A stretch of 16,357 nucleotides of DNA. Source: RBG-16-66-20 sp049651845 (GTDB lineage: Bacteria > Pseudomonadota > Gammaproteobacteria > Burkholderiales > SG8-39). The stretch lies in contig JBASCW010000021.1 of NCBI GenBank assembly GCA_049651845.1, positions 1-16,357 of the forward strand, written 5' to 3'. A program made the translations under genes and the position numbers. The stretch's first letter is position 1. Every line of letters starts with the position of its first letter. The notes beneath the pieces are model-generated. The model ran no database searches and was not told the origin of the DNA. It saw only the letters and a program-made list of their open reading frames with translations. This document shows positions 1 through 7,801 of this stretch, piece by piece.

Positions 1-1
1 C

Positions 2-790
2 GCGCTCCCCCGGCGCGCGCGCCCCGCCGCCGGCGAGCCGCTGCTCGCGCTGAGCGCGGCGTGCAAGAACTTCGGCGGACTGGCCGCGGTACGCGACCTT
101 TCCTTCGAGATGCGCGGCGGCGAGATCCTCGCCCTGATCGGACCGAACGGCGCCGGCAAGAGCACGGTGTTCAACCTCATCACGGGCGTGCTGCCGGCGG
201 ACGCTGGCGAGATCCGCTTTCGCGGCGAGCGCATCGACCGCGTTGACGCCCGGGGAATCGCGCGCCGCGGCATCGCGCGCACCTTCCAGCACGTCAATCT
301 GGTCGGCAACATGCCGGTGCTCGAGAACGTCGCGATCGGCGCGCACCAGCGCGGCGCGAGGGGAACCCTGGCGGCGATGCTGCGCCTGGATCGCGAAGAG
401 GAACGGCGCCTGTTGCACGAGGCGGCGCGCCAGGTGGCGCGCGCCGGCCTCGCCGCGCACCAGGCCGATCTCGCCGCCAGCCTGCCGCTCGGCCAGCAGC
501 GCTTGGTCGAAATCGCCCGCGCCCTTGCCGCCGACCCGGTGCTGCTCCTGCTCGATGAGCCCGCGGCGGGGCTGCGCCTGCAGGAAAAGCAGGCGCTTGC
601 CGAACTGCTGCGCGGGCTGCGCGCCGAGGGCATGAGCATCCTGCTGGTCGAACACGACATGGATTTCGTGATGGGACTGGTGGACCGGCTGGTAGTGATG
701 GACTTCGGCGAGAAGATCGCCGAAGGGCTGCCGCGCGAGATTCAGGCCGATCCGGTGGTGATCGAAGCCTACCTCGGAGGCATCGAGTGA
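2..790 (+). CDS. livG: Branched-chain amino acid type ABC transporter ATP-binding protein LivG, 5' end cut by window (probable LivM-LivG fusion)
   Basis: ATPase of a high-affinity importer for branched-chain amino acids or, in many proteobacteria, aromatic acids; it drives transport from the cytoplasmic face of the LivHM permease. 262 codons are visible. Walker A GPNGAGKS is at visible residues 47-54, followed by the Q-loop region (ARTFQHVNL), Walker B LLLLDEP and a switch histidine in LLVEHDMDF. The signature is LPLGQQ rather than LSxGQ, a mild deviation. The first ATG (110) lies inside the conserved first strand (FGGLAAVRDLSFEM), and no ATG, GTG or TTG precedes it in frame, so translation starts outside the window. 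The Pro/Arg/Ala-rich stretch before PLLAL looks like the linker of LivM-LivG fusions known in betaproteobacteria; the fusion is inference. It overlaps livF by four bases. Confidence 0.93.
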   Translation, partial: ALPRRARPAAGEPLLALSAACKNFGGLAAVRDLSFEMRGGEILALIGPNGAGKSTVFNLITGVLPADAGEIRFRGERIDRVDARGIARRGIARTFQHVNLVGNMPVLENVAIGAHQRGARGTLAAMLRLDREEERRLLHEAARQVARAGLAAHQADLAASLPLGQQRLVEIARALAADPVLLLLDEPAAGLRLQEKQALAELLRGLRAEGMSILLVEHDMDFVMGLVDRLVVMDFGEKIAEGLPREIQADPVVIEAYLGGIE

Positions 791-1524
791 GCGCGGCGCT
801 GGAAGTCGAGGACCTATCGGTCGCCTACGGCAAAGTCGAGGCGCTGCACGGCGCGAACCTGCGCGTCGCCGAAGGCTCGATCGTCACGGTGATCGGTCCG
901 AACGGCGCAGGCAAGACGACGATGCTTGGCGCCATCATGGGCCTGCTGCCCGCGCGCGGCACGCTGCGTTATGCCGGTGCGCCGTTGGGGGCAATGGCCG
1001 CCGAAGACCGCGTCGCGCTCGGCATGTCGCTGGTGCCGGAGCGGCGCGAGCTGTTCTCAGGCCTCTCCGTCGAGGACAATCTGCGGCTGGGCGCGTTTCA
1101 CCGCCGCGGCGCCGGCGCGCGCGCGATCGCCGCCGACATGGCCCAGGTCTACGCGCGCTTTCCGCGCCTGAATGAGCGCGCCCGGCAGCTCGCGGGCACG
1201 CTCTCGGGCGGCGAGCGCCAGATGCTGGCCCTCGGGCGCGCGCTGATGGCCAGGCCGCGCCTGCTGCTGCTCGATGAGCCGAGCCTCGGCCTTGCGCCGC
1301 GCATCGTGCGCGAGACCTTCCACATCATCGCCGACTTGAAGCACACCGGCGTGTCGATGCTGCTCGTCGAGCAGAACGCGCGCGCGGCGCTGCAGGTCGC
1401 CGACTACGGCTACGTGCTGGAGACCGGCAGCATCGCGCTCGAAGGCCCGGCGCGCGAACTCGCCAGCAACCCGCGGGTCATCGACACCTACCTGGGATTG
1501 AGCGCCGGTCCGCGCGCCGATTGA
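787..1524 (+). CDS. livF: Branched-chain amino acid type ABC transporter ATP-binding protein LivF
   Basis: Second ATPase of the Liv-type importer, pairing with LivG under the permease. 245 residues, normal for LivF. Walker A GPNGAGKT is at 37-44, the signature LSGGERQ at 139-145, Walker B LLLLDEP near 159-165, and the C-terminal LLVEQNARAAL and DTYLG motifs are typical of LivF. The start is a GTG that overlaps the livG stop as GTGA, so the two are probably translationally coupled. It ends 26 bases before a convergent minus-strand gene. The transported compound cannot be read from the ATPases; uptake of an aromatic acid would suit the catabolic operon at the other end of the window, but that link is inference. 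Confidence 0.95.
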   Translation: MSAALEVEDLSVAYGKVEALHGANLRVAEGSIVTVIGPNGAGKTTMLGAIMGLLPARGTLRYAGAPLGAMAAEDRVALGMSLVPERRELFSGLSVEDNLRLGAFHRRGAGARAIAADMAQVYARFPRLNERARQLAGTLSGGERQMLALGRALMARPRLLLLDEPSLGLAPRIVRETFHIIADLKHTGVSMLLVEQNARAALQVADYGYVLETGSIALEGPARELASNPRVIDTYLGLSAGPRAD

Positions 1525-1533
1525 CCAGGCCAG

Positions 1534-1546
1534 CGGGCGCTGCCCG
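1534..1546. terminator. Small hairpin between convergent genes
   Basis: CGGGC and GCCCG flank a three-base loop in the 26-base gap between the livF stop and the end of the convergent GGDEF-EAL gene. No T-run follows on either strand, so at best it is a weak bidirectional stop or pause signal. Chance occurrence is quite possible in sequence this GC-rich. Confidence 0.2.
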
Positions 1547-1550
1547 GCGC

Positions 1551-4481
1551 TCAGTGGATGCCCGGCTTCGACAGCGGCCCTGAGAGGTCCCCTCCCAGGC
1601 CGCCCCGCGCCAGCACCTCGCGCACGTATTTCGCCACATCGGGCTTGCAGATGAGCGCAGCCGAACTGTGGGCCGCCAGAAGGACTTCCGGCTCGAGCGC
1701 GGCTGACACGGCATATCCCTGCACGTAGTCGGCCCCCGCCTGCACCAGCGCCTCGACCGTCGCCCGGTCTTCCGCCCACTCGGCGATGGACTTCATGCCG
1801 AGGTTGCGCCCGAGCTCGATGATCGCCTCCACGATCGCGAAGTTGGCCGGGTGGGAGGTCATGTTGACGATGAAGCTGCCGTCGATCTTCAGTGCGTCGG
1901 CCGGCAGCTCCTTGAGGTAGGAGAAGGAGGTATAGCCGGCGCCGAAATCGTCCAGCGCCACCTTCGCCCCGTGGCCGCGCACCTGGTCGATGAAGCGCCG
2001 CGTGTTGTCGAGGTCGTGCAGCGCGACGCCCTCGGTGATCTCGATGCATAGCCGGCCTGTGGCGCGCGGCGAAGCGGTCAGCATCGCAAACGCGTCCAGT
2101 ATGAAGCGCTCGTCGTTGAGCGACGCGCCAGACAGGTTCATGGTGACAAAGCGCGTCGCCGCCAGTGCCGCGTGGTGCATCTCCAGCCATTCGAGCGTAT
2201 TGGCGAGCACCCAGCGGTCGATCACCGCGGCGCGGCCGTTGTTTTCCGCCGCCGCCACGACCCGCCCGCCCGGGATCACCGAGCCGTCGGGGTCGCGCAT
2301 CCGCACCAGCACCTCGAAGTTGAGCGAGTCGTACGGACTCTGCAGCGAGAGAATGGGCTGCATGACCAGGAACAGGCCCTCGGGCTGCGGGTTTCCGGCG
2401 ATGCGCTCGACCAGCCGCAGCTCCTCGGCGCGCTCGCGGAACACCTTGGCGTCGCGCGCGAACACCGCCAGGCCGTCGCCGCGCCCAGTCTTCGCGGCGT
2501 GGCAGGCTCGGTCCGCGACCGCGATCGCGTCCCCTACCGGGACGCTCTCCGCGACCTCCACCAGTCCGATGGAGATCTTCACCTGGAACGCCTTGTCGCC
2601 GGTGAGGAACGGTGCCTCGCTGACGGCGCCGATGATGCCGCGGCAGACCGCGGCCGCCGCGGCAATCGGCGCGCCGCCGAACACGACGATGAACTCGTCG
2701 CCGCCGATGCGTCCCAGGACCTGGCCTGCCGAAAGCAATCCCTCCATGCGCCGGCAGACCTGCCGCAGCACGTCGTCGCCGGCCACGTGGCCGAACATGT
2801 CGTTGATCAGCTTGAAGCGGTCGAGGTCGAGATAGGCCAGCACCAGGCTGCGCTCGCGCGCGCCCTCCGGCGCTGCAGCCTCGATGACCTTTTCCACGCC
2901 GCGCCGGTTCAGCACCTCGGTGAGCGGGTCGTTTTCCGCGAGGTATTGCAGCCTCTCGGTGGCGAGAACGCGCTCGGTGACATCCTGCAGCGAGCCTTCA
3001 ATTGCGCCCGCAGTGCGGGCGGCCTTCACGTGGAACCACCGTCGCCCGCCGATCCCGCGGATCTCCAGGTCGGCGCTCGGGCCCTGCCGCAGGCCGTCCT
3101 GCAGCCGGTCCCAGGAGCCCGCCTCGAACCGCTCGCGCCAGTACGTGCGCCCGCCGGCCTGCACGTCCACGCTCAGCATCCTCGCCAGGGCCGGGTTGAC
3201 GCGCTCGAACGAGCCGTCGGCCGCCACCGTGAACAGGCCGATCGGGATCGCCTCGTAGGTCGTCTTCAGCGCCGTCTGCGCCTGCAGGCGCTCGATGCGC
3301 TCCTGGCGCATCTGCTCCGCGATGCCCAGCGCCGCCATCAGGCTGGAGGCGAGCGCTGCAGTGACGCTGTTGAGAACGCCCAGCAGGTTCTTCACGCCGA
3401 GAGCGACCGCGACCACCTCCGAAAGCCCGCCGAGCAGCACGATCGCGAGTGATCCGCTGTACAGCAGCGCCACGATCGAACGCGTCGCAAACAGGATGCG
3501 CAGCAGGCAGTACGCGATCAGGCTCGAGCCGATCGCGACGGTGAGCCACATCACCGGCAGGAACCGGGCAAACGGAAGAATCAGCGCGGCGGCAAGCATC
3601 ACCGCGCAGGACCACTGCGCAATGCGCAGCGGCCACAGGATGCGCAGTTGCCGCAAATCATCGCGAAACAACCGTGAGAAGAGCACATACGTGAGAACGA
3701 AATAGGCCGCGATGGTCAGCTTGCGCGCCGACAGCATCCATTCGCCGGGAATCTCCCGCCCCAGCCACTGCGTGTCCCAACCGGCCGACAGGGCACCCAG
3801 CCGCAGGCTCGTAACCAGCCAGGCGGCCAGCAGCACGTAGAGCCACTCGCGATTGATGACCGCGGTCACCAGGACGAACGCGGTCAGCACCAGCAGGCCA
3901 CCCTCCAGCAATCCGGCGTTGCGGTGAAATTCCTCCGCCGAGGCGGCGAGCTCGCCCTCGGACCAGAGTATCGCCGTGAGTCGGGCCGGTCCGGCGAAGC
4001 TGCCCCGGCACAGCAGGCCCTGCGAGCCTCCAAGTGCGGCGCTATTGACGGCGAAGCCCGCTTTGACCGCACGGACGAGGCCCTCCGAGGAGGAGCGGTC
4101 CGCCTTCCCTGCCGGCGCGAGGGTAGACGCGTTCCAGCACTCCAGCCGCAGCGAGTGGCGCGAGGGCAGCTCTACATCCGCAGCGCCGTTGGGCGGATCG
4201 ACCCGGAACCAGAACGGGGCTTCCGAGAGCCGCGTATCGACGCCGCGGACCCGCGGCCTGCCGCGCAGCTCCTCGCGGGCGCCGGCGGGGCCGAGCGTAC
4301 CGGCCGGATCCTCGAGGACCGCGAGAGGCAGGACCGCCGGTTCCCCCGCGTCATAGCGGCTTTCCCAGCCGATGAGGGCGATGGCGGACACCACGCCGAT
4401 GACGAGCGGAACCGCGTACACCGACAGCGCGTACAACAGCAGGTCGAGGCCGGAACTGAACTTCTGCCGCCATGTCGTCAT
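1551..4481 (-). CDS. Membrane-anchored GGDEF-EAL cyclic-di-GMP protein with 7TM sensor and PAS domain
   Basis: Predicted inner-membrane c-di-GMP enzyme of 976 residues. In order: a TM helix (about 12-38); a periplasmic segment (about 40-190); seven hydrophobic helices between about 191 and 388, resembling the 7TMR-DISM layout; a helix and PAS domain (about 390-505); GGDEF (about 510-675); EAL (about 695-945). The GGDEF signature is intact at 593-597, but the inhibitory RxxD site upstream is absent (SAGQ at that place). In the EAL domain the motif reads EVL (723-725). The usual metal and substrate residues appear present: N782, E814, D844-D845, K865, E901, Q921. AEGVE reads AEWAE. Phosphodiesterase activity is therefore likely, and cyclase activity possible. 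The start ATG at 4481 has only a weak ribosome site and lies 28 bases after the FeeM-like gene, suggesting co-transcription. Confidence 0.93.
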   Translation of the reverse strand: MTTWRQKFSSGLDLLLYALSVYAVPLVIGVVSAIALIGWESRYDAGEPAVLPLAVLEDPAGTLGPAGAREELRGRPRVRGVDTRLSEAPFWFRVDPPNGAADVELPSRHSLRLECWNASTLAPAGKADRSSSEGLVRAVKAGFAVNSAALGGSQGLLCRGSFAGPARLTAILWSEGELAASAEEFHRNAGLLEGGLLVLTAFVLVTAVINREWLYVLLAAWLVTSLRLGALSAGWDTQWLGREIPGEWMLSARKLTIAAYFVLTYVLFSRLFRDDLRQLRILWPLRIAQWSCAVMLAAALILPFARFLPVMWLTVAIGSSLIAYCLLRILFATRSIVALLYSGSLAIVLLGGLSEVVAVALGVKNLLGVLNSVTAALASSLMAALGIAEQMRQERIERLQAQTALKTTYEAIPIGLFTVAADGSFERVNPALARMLSVDVQAGGRTYWRERFEAGSWDRLQDGLRQGPSADLEIRGIGGRRWFHVKAARTAGAIEGSLQDVTERVLATERLQYLAENDPLTEVLNRRGVEKVIEAAAPEGARERSLVLAYLDLDRFKLINDMFGHVAGDDVLRQVCRRMEGLLSAGQVLGRIGGDEFIVVFGGAPIAAAAAVCRGIIGAVSEAPFLTGDKAFQVKISIGLVEVAESVPVGDAIAVADRACHAAKTGRGDGLAVFARDAKVFRERAEELRLVERIAGNPQPEGLFLVMQPILSLQSPYDSLNFEVLVRMRDPDGSVIPGGRVVAAAENNGRAAVIDRWVLANTLEWLEMHHAALAATRFVTMNLSGASLNDERFILDAFAMLTASPRATGRLCIEITEGVALHDLDNTRRFIDQVRGHGAKVALDDFGAGYTSFSYLKELPADALKIDGSFIVNMTSHPANFAIVEAIIELGRNLGMKSIAEWAEDRATVEALVQAGADYVQGYAVSAALEPEVLLAAHSSAALICKPDVAKYVREVLARGGLGGDLSGPLSKPGIH

Positions 4482-4509
4482 CGCGATACGCGCTCGTCAT
4501 AGCTGCCGG

Positions 4510-5283
4510 TCAGGCGGGATGGAACGCCGCGTGCTGCCGATTCATCGGCAGGCGCTGCCAGGCCGGGACGTCAGTCCCGCCCAGATCGATGTCCGGATGC
4601 GAGATGCCGCACATGAAGTGGAACAACGGGTGGCCGGCGCGATGCCACCGATCATACGCACCATACACATCCAGCGCCATGATGCGGTGGGGAATCCCGC
4701 CGGTGTGCTGCAGCTGGATGGTTCTGCCGGGAAACAGGTCGTCCATCAGCAGGGCCTCGTACTGCCGGTCCAGCCCGGGGCGCGCGCCCGCCACGACCCA
4801 TGCAATGCCCGCCCGCAGACAGTGCAGGTAGAGCGCCTTGATGAGCGCGGCCTTCACCATGCGCCCGGCGCCGCCACCGGCCACTGCGAGGCGGGTCGCT
4901 TCCACCATGGATTCCCCTTGCAGCCGCGCGGGCAGCTCGACCGAATGCTCCACACCCAGGGGCCGATAGCGGTTCGACTGCACGCGAATCGTGCCGACCG
5001 GCAAGCCGTCGAGCCTGGACTCGGCCAGCAGGATCATCGTGTCCTGGTCCGCGTCGTCGTGTTCCGGCGCACGCAGGCCCTGCGCCAGCTCGGGCACATG
5101 GCGCGCGTAGGCCCTGTGACGGATCTGCACCGCCTTGCGCAATGCGTCCTCGTCGCGCGCGACGCGGATGCGGAACGGCAGCCGCTCCACGACCGCCGGC
5201 TGCGCGCGCGCGAACGGCTCCGGCAGCTCGCGGCTGGAAGGCGGTACGAACTCTGGGGCTTGGGGGAGAGTCAACGTTTCCAT
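4510..5283 (-). CDS. FeeM-like N-acyl amino acid synthase (GNAT fold)
   Basis: 257 residues. Residues about 37-215 resemble the FeeM / N-acyl amino acid synthase branch of the GNAT superfamily, which joins an acyl-ACP-derived fatty acid to an amino acid and is distantly related to acyl-homoserine lactone synthases. Visible family-like features are an opening RIRVARDED...LRKAVQIRHRAY (38-59), a GTIRV strand (97-101), MVEATRLAV (126-134) and a following helix with VKAALIKALYL. The first 35 residues are Pro-rich and probably disordered. The ATG at 5283 was chosen because AAGGAGG sits 8 bases upstream and the family alignment begins just after it; the open frame further upstream only shadows the methyltransferase gene. 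It lies between the methyltransferase (34-base gap) and the GGDEF-EAL gene (28-base gap). Amino acid substrate and product are unknown. Confidence 0.78.
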   Translation of the reverse strand: METLTLPQAPEFVPPSSRELPEPFARAQPAVVERLPFRIRVARDEDALRKAVQIRHRAYARHVPELAQGLRAPEHDDADQDTMILLAESRLDGLPVGTIRVQSNRYRPLGVEHSVELPARLQGESMVEATRLAVAGGGAGRMVKAALIKALYLHCLRAGIAWVVAGARPGLDRQYEALLMDDLFPGRTIQLQHTGGIPHRIMALDVYGAYDRWHRAGHPLFHFMCGISHPDIDLGGTDVPAWQRLPMNRQHAAFHPA

Positions 5284-5291
5284 CGGTGGTT

Positions 5292-5298
5292 CCTCCTT
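5292..5298 (-). promoter_or_regulatory. Strong ribosome binding site of the FeeM-like gene
   Basis: On the minus strand this reads AAGGAGG, 8 bases before the ATG at 5283. It fixes the start of the acyltransferase gene, whose reading frame stays open much further upstream. Confidence 0.8.
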
Positions 5299-5317
5299 GG
5301 GTGTGAGGCAGGTGGCG

Positions 5318-6178
5318 CTAGATTCGCTTGAGGCTGTACTGCGCGAGCGACACGTAGTTCTTGTCGAACGCCGTGATACAGGCGGCGAGATACCGCTCGA
5401 AGTCCCGATACACTCCGTCGCCGTACCGTCCCCGGATGCGCGGCTCGTGACTGCGCAGCCGCTGCAGCCAGTGCACGCAGGTGCGCATGTAGTCCAGACG
5501 CCGGGTCTTGACCTCGATGACTTCCCAATAGCGGTTGCAGGCCTCCATGACTTCCGCGAGCCGGACCGCGAATCCTCCCGGAAACATGGTGTAGGTGATG
5601 TGCGCCATGTCCTCGATGTCCTTGCGATTGCGCGGGACCGCGTTGCGCAGGATGGTCTGGAGCGCGAAGCAGGCGCCGGGCCGCGTCCATTCATGGGCGC
5701 GCCGGAAATAGTCGCGGTAGATGCCGATGTGCTCGCCGGCCCTGACCTGCGCCGGGGTGGCGGTGTGCTCCAGCATGCAGATGGATATCAACGCGTCGAA
5801 TTTCGCCGGCGGCTCGTAATTCCGGTAGTCGGTGACGCTCGCCGTGACCCGGGGCAGCTTGCGGCGCAGGATTTCCGCCTGCTGCGCCTCCGACAGGGTG
5901 ATGCCGTGCACGTCGCGCACGCTGCGGTCGACGGCAAGGTACTGCAGATTCGCGCCCCATCCGCAGCCGATGTCCAGCACGCTCATGTCTGGTTGGACCC
6001 GAGCGTAGTCGTGCAGGATCGCCAGCTTGTTCCTCTGCGCAAGCTCCAGCGAATCGGTGCGCCCATGGGGTCCCTCGTCGAAGACCGCGCAGGTGTAGTT
6101 CATGCGCTCGTCCAGCCACAGGCGAAAGAACTCGTTCGAGAGATCGTAGGAAACGGCGATGTCGGCCTTGTTGGACAT
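5318..6178 (-). CDS. Cyclopropane-fatty-acid-synthase-type SAM-dependent methyltransferase
   Basis: 286 residues, close to mycolic acid methyltransferases and to the C-terminal catalytic part of bacterial CFA synthase (about 380). The family transfers a methyl from SAM to an olefinic lipid. Visible: substrate-side opening YDLSNEFFRLWLDERMNYTCAVF (in parts, 11-33) with the conserved Cys (C30); SAM motif VLDIGCGWG (67-75); GITLSEAQQ (92-100); and MLEH (135-138) with the conserved Glu. The His of the E. coli HTIGS segment, one of the bicarbonate ligands, reads Gln here (Q174 in LQTIL), so cyclopropanation may be altered or replaced by simple methylation. The start ATG has AGGAGG 9 bases upstream. 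It is the first gene of a likely three-gene unit with the FeeM-like synthase and the GGDEF-EAL protein. Confidence 0.85.
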   Translation of the reverse strand: MSNKADIAVSYDLSNEFFRLWLDERMNYTCAVFDEGPHGRTDSLELAQRNKLAILHDYARVQPDMSVLDIGCGWGANLQYLAVDRSVRDVHGITLSEAQQAEILRRKLPRVTASVTDYRNYEPPAKFDALISICMLEHTATPAQVRAGEHIGIYRDYFRRAHEWTRPGACFALQTILRNAVPRNRKDIEDMAHITYTMFPGGFAVRLAEVMEACNRYWEVIEVKTRRLDYMRTCVHWLQRLRSHEPRIRGRYGDGVYRDFERYLAACITAFDKNYVSLAQYSLKRI

Positions 6179-6187
6179 GGCGATCGG

Positions 6188-6193
6188 CCTCCT
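6188..6193 (-). promoter_or_regulatory. Ribosome binding site of the methyltransferase gene
   Basis: On the minus strand this reads AGGAGG within GAGAGGAGG, 9 bases before the ATG at 6178, supporting that start. Confidence 0.75.
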
Positions 6194-6285
6194 CTCTTAG
6201 GCCCGCGGCGCCGGGCGGGGTAGCCGGGCAGGGTTCCTCCTGCAGACAGAAATTGACTATCTACATTGGGTATCGCCTTGAAAGC

Positions 6286-6299
6286 TTGATCTATAGCAA
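6286..6299 (-). promoter_or_regulatory. FNR/CRP-family type operator before the methyltransferase unit
   Basis: The plus strand reads TTGAT-CTAT-AGCAA, nine of ten matches to the FNR/ANR consensus TTGAT-N4-ATCAA. It lies in an AT-rich island within the 258-base gap before the methyltransferase gene. A possible -10 element on the minus strand is GATAGT (6261 to 6256, four of six matches to consensus). That would put the start of transcription near 6249 and the centre of the box about 43 bases upstream, which is class II activator spacing. A second copy with the same deviation lies at 8161-8174. Which FNR/DNR/NnrR-type regulator binds is unknown. Confidence 0.55.
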
Positions 6300-6306
6300 G
6301 GAAATC

Positions 6307-6348
6307 AAAAAAGAAAGTTCCCCCTGCTGCAATGCAACAAGAGAGGGG
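6307..6348 (-). terminator. Candidate rho-independent terminator of the trpB-containing operon
   Basis: Read on the minus strand: an outer stem CCCCT/AGGGG (6344-6348 with 6321-6325), an inner stem GTTGC/GCAGC with one G-U pair (6334-6338 with 6326-6330) and a three-base loop. A five-base bulge interrupts the 5' arm. Four bases later comes the T-rich tract TTTCTTTTTT (6316 to 6307). It lies about 90 bases beyond the trpB stop and directly before the FNR-type box of the next unit, a sensible place for a terminator. The bulge and wobble make the fold imperfect. Confidence 0.45.
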
Positions 6349-6436
6349 ATCGTGTCAATGCCGAGCGCGCCGAGGCGCGCCCCGCGCGCGCCTGGCGTCG
6401 AGTCCTGCCCCGGATCGCGCCGGGCGGCGGCGCGCG

Positions 6437-7801
6437 CTAGGCCGTCACCGACGGCAGACCGGCGAGGGCCATCGCCAGCTCGCCCTCGTCGTACTTCTGG
6501 TCGGTGAGCTTGCCGGCAAAGTAGTCGATGTAGGCCTGCATGTCGAAGTGACCGTGGCCGCAGAGGTTGAACAGGATCACTTTGGACTTGCCTTCGGTCT
6601 TGCAGCGTAGGGCTTCGTCGATCGCGCCTTTCACCGCGTGGTTCGCCTCGGGCGCCGGCACGATGCCCTCGGCGCGGGCGAACTGCACCCCGGCGCTGAA
6701 GCACTCGACCTGGTGGTAGGACTTCGCCTCGATCAGGCCCAGGTCGAGCGCATGCGACACCATCGGCGCCATGCCGTGATAGCGCAGGCCGCCCGCGTGG
6801 AATCCAGGCGGCGTGAAGGTGGAGCCCAGCGTGTGCATCTTGACCAGCGGCGTGAGGTGCGCGGTATCGCCGAAGTCGTAGGCGAACTTGCCGCGCGTCA
6901 GGCTCGGGCAGGCCGCCGGCTCAACGGCGACGACGCGCACCTTGCGGCCGCCGCGCAGCTGCGCGCCGATGAACGGAAAGGCGATGCCAGCGAAGTTCGA
7001 GCCGCCCCCAGTGCAGCCGACGATGATGTCGGGATAGTCGCCCGCCATCTCCAGCTGGGCCAGGGCTTCCTGTCCCACGATGGTCTGGTGCGTCAGCACA
7101 TGGTTGAGCACCGATCCCAGCGCGTACTTCGTGTCGTCGTTCGTGGCGGCGACCTCGACCGCCTCTGAGATTGCGATGCCGAGGCTGCCCGGATGATCCT
7201 TGTTCTTCTCGAGGATCGCGCGGCCCGAGTTGGTTTCGCTGGACGGCGAGGCGACGCATTTCGCGCCGTAGGCCTCCATGAGCGCGCGGCGATAGGGTTT
7301 CTGGTTGTACGACACGCGCACCATGTAGATCTTGACCTCGATACCGAACAATGCGCCGGCGAAGGCGAGCGACGACCCCCACTGGCCCGCGCCGGTCTCG
7401 GTGGTGATCTTCTTGATCCCCGCCTCCTTGTTGTAGAACGCCTGCGGCACCGCGGTATTCGGCTTGTGGCTGCCTGCCGGGCTGACGCCTTCGTACTTGT
7501 AGTAGATCTTTGCCGGCGTCTGCAGCGCTTTCTCCAGCCGGCGCGCGCGGTACAGCGGCGAGGGGCGCCACTGGCGGTAGATGTCGCGCACCGGCTCGGG
7601 AATCGCGATCTCCCGCTCGGTGCTCACCTCCTGCAGGATCAGCGACATCGGAAATAGCGGCTCGAGGTCCGCCGGGCCCACCGGCTGCTTGGTGCCCGGG
7701 TGCAGCACCGGTGCCGGCGGCACGGGCAGGTCGGCCATGATGTTGTACCAGGCCTTGGGAATGCGGGTCTCGTCCAGCACGTACTTGACGGTGTCATTCA
7801 T
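6437..7801 (-). CDS. trpB: TrpB2-type tryptophan synthase beta-like PLP enzyme
   Basis: 454 residues, the length of the TrpB2 branch rather than the roughly 400 of classical TrpB1. It is a fold-type II PLP enzyme that joins indole to serine (or phosphoserine) to make tryptophan, acting without a tight TrpA partner. Visible: RPSPLYRARRLEK (79-91); PLP-lysine motif GSHKPNTA with K113; TETGAGQWG (134-142) with the catalytic-type Glu E135; phosphate-binding GGGSN (265-269); and the TrpB2-like HAGGLRYHG (336-343). The ATG has GGAGGGG about 9 bases upstream and overlaps the zinc-ribbon stop as ATGA. No trpA or trp operon gene is near, so a salvage or side-pathway role is more likely than main tryptophan synthesis. 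The true substrate is unproven. Confidence 0.92.
   Translation of the reverse strand: MNDTVKYVLDETRIPKAWYNIMADLPVPPAPVLHPGTKQPVGPADLEPLFPMSLILQEVSTEREIAIPEPVRDIYRQWRPSPLYRARRLEKALQTPAKIYYKYEGVSPAGSHKPNTAVPQAFYNKEAGIKKITTETGAGQWGSSLAFAGALFGIEVKIYMVRVSYNQKPYRRALMEAYGAKCVASPSSETNSGRAILEKNKDHPGSLGIAISEAVEVAATNDDTKYALGSVLNHVLTHQTIVGQEALAQLEMAGDYPDIIVGCTGGGSNFAGIAFPFIGAQLRGGRKVRVVAVEPAACPSLTRGKFAYDFGDTAHLTPLVKMHTLGSTFTPPGFHAGGLRYHGMAPMVSHALDLGLIEAKSYHQVECFSAGVQFARAEGIVPAPEANHAVKGAIDEALRCKTEGKSKVILFNLCGHGHFDMQAYIDYFAGKLTDQKYDEGELAMALAGLPSVTA

Larger units (their letters stand above)
6179..6436. other. Intergenic region between trpB and the methyltransferase unit
   Basis: This 258-base gap holds three parts. 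The stretch 6361-6436 is GC-rich and includes a small hairpin (6374-6380 with 6386-6392) without a T-run. The AT-rich island at about 6250-6360 contains the candidate terminator, the FNR-type box and the possible -10. The stretch 6179-6250 is the presumed leader with the ribosome site. No convincing coding sequence was found; an 84-codon plus-strand frame across it runs into trpB antisense and has the look of chance. Confidence 0.6.

Noticed and set aside
5284..5694. Extension of the FeeM-like frame to 394 residues.
   Set aside because: It lies over the methyltransferase gene, and a strong AAGGAGG precedes the ATG at 5283.
6374..6392. GC hairpin (GGCGCGC with GCGCGCC) as terminator of trpB.
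   Set aside because: No T-run follows on the minus strand, and such palindromes are common in GC-rich sequence. The structure at 6307-6348 fits better.
6253..6507. Small plus-strand gene of 84 codons across the trpB-methyltransferase gap.
   Set aside because: It has no ribosome site, runs into trpB antisense, has low-complexity Arg/Pro/Ala composition in its second half, and overlaps the candidate terminator and box.
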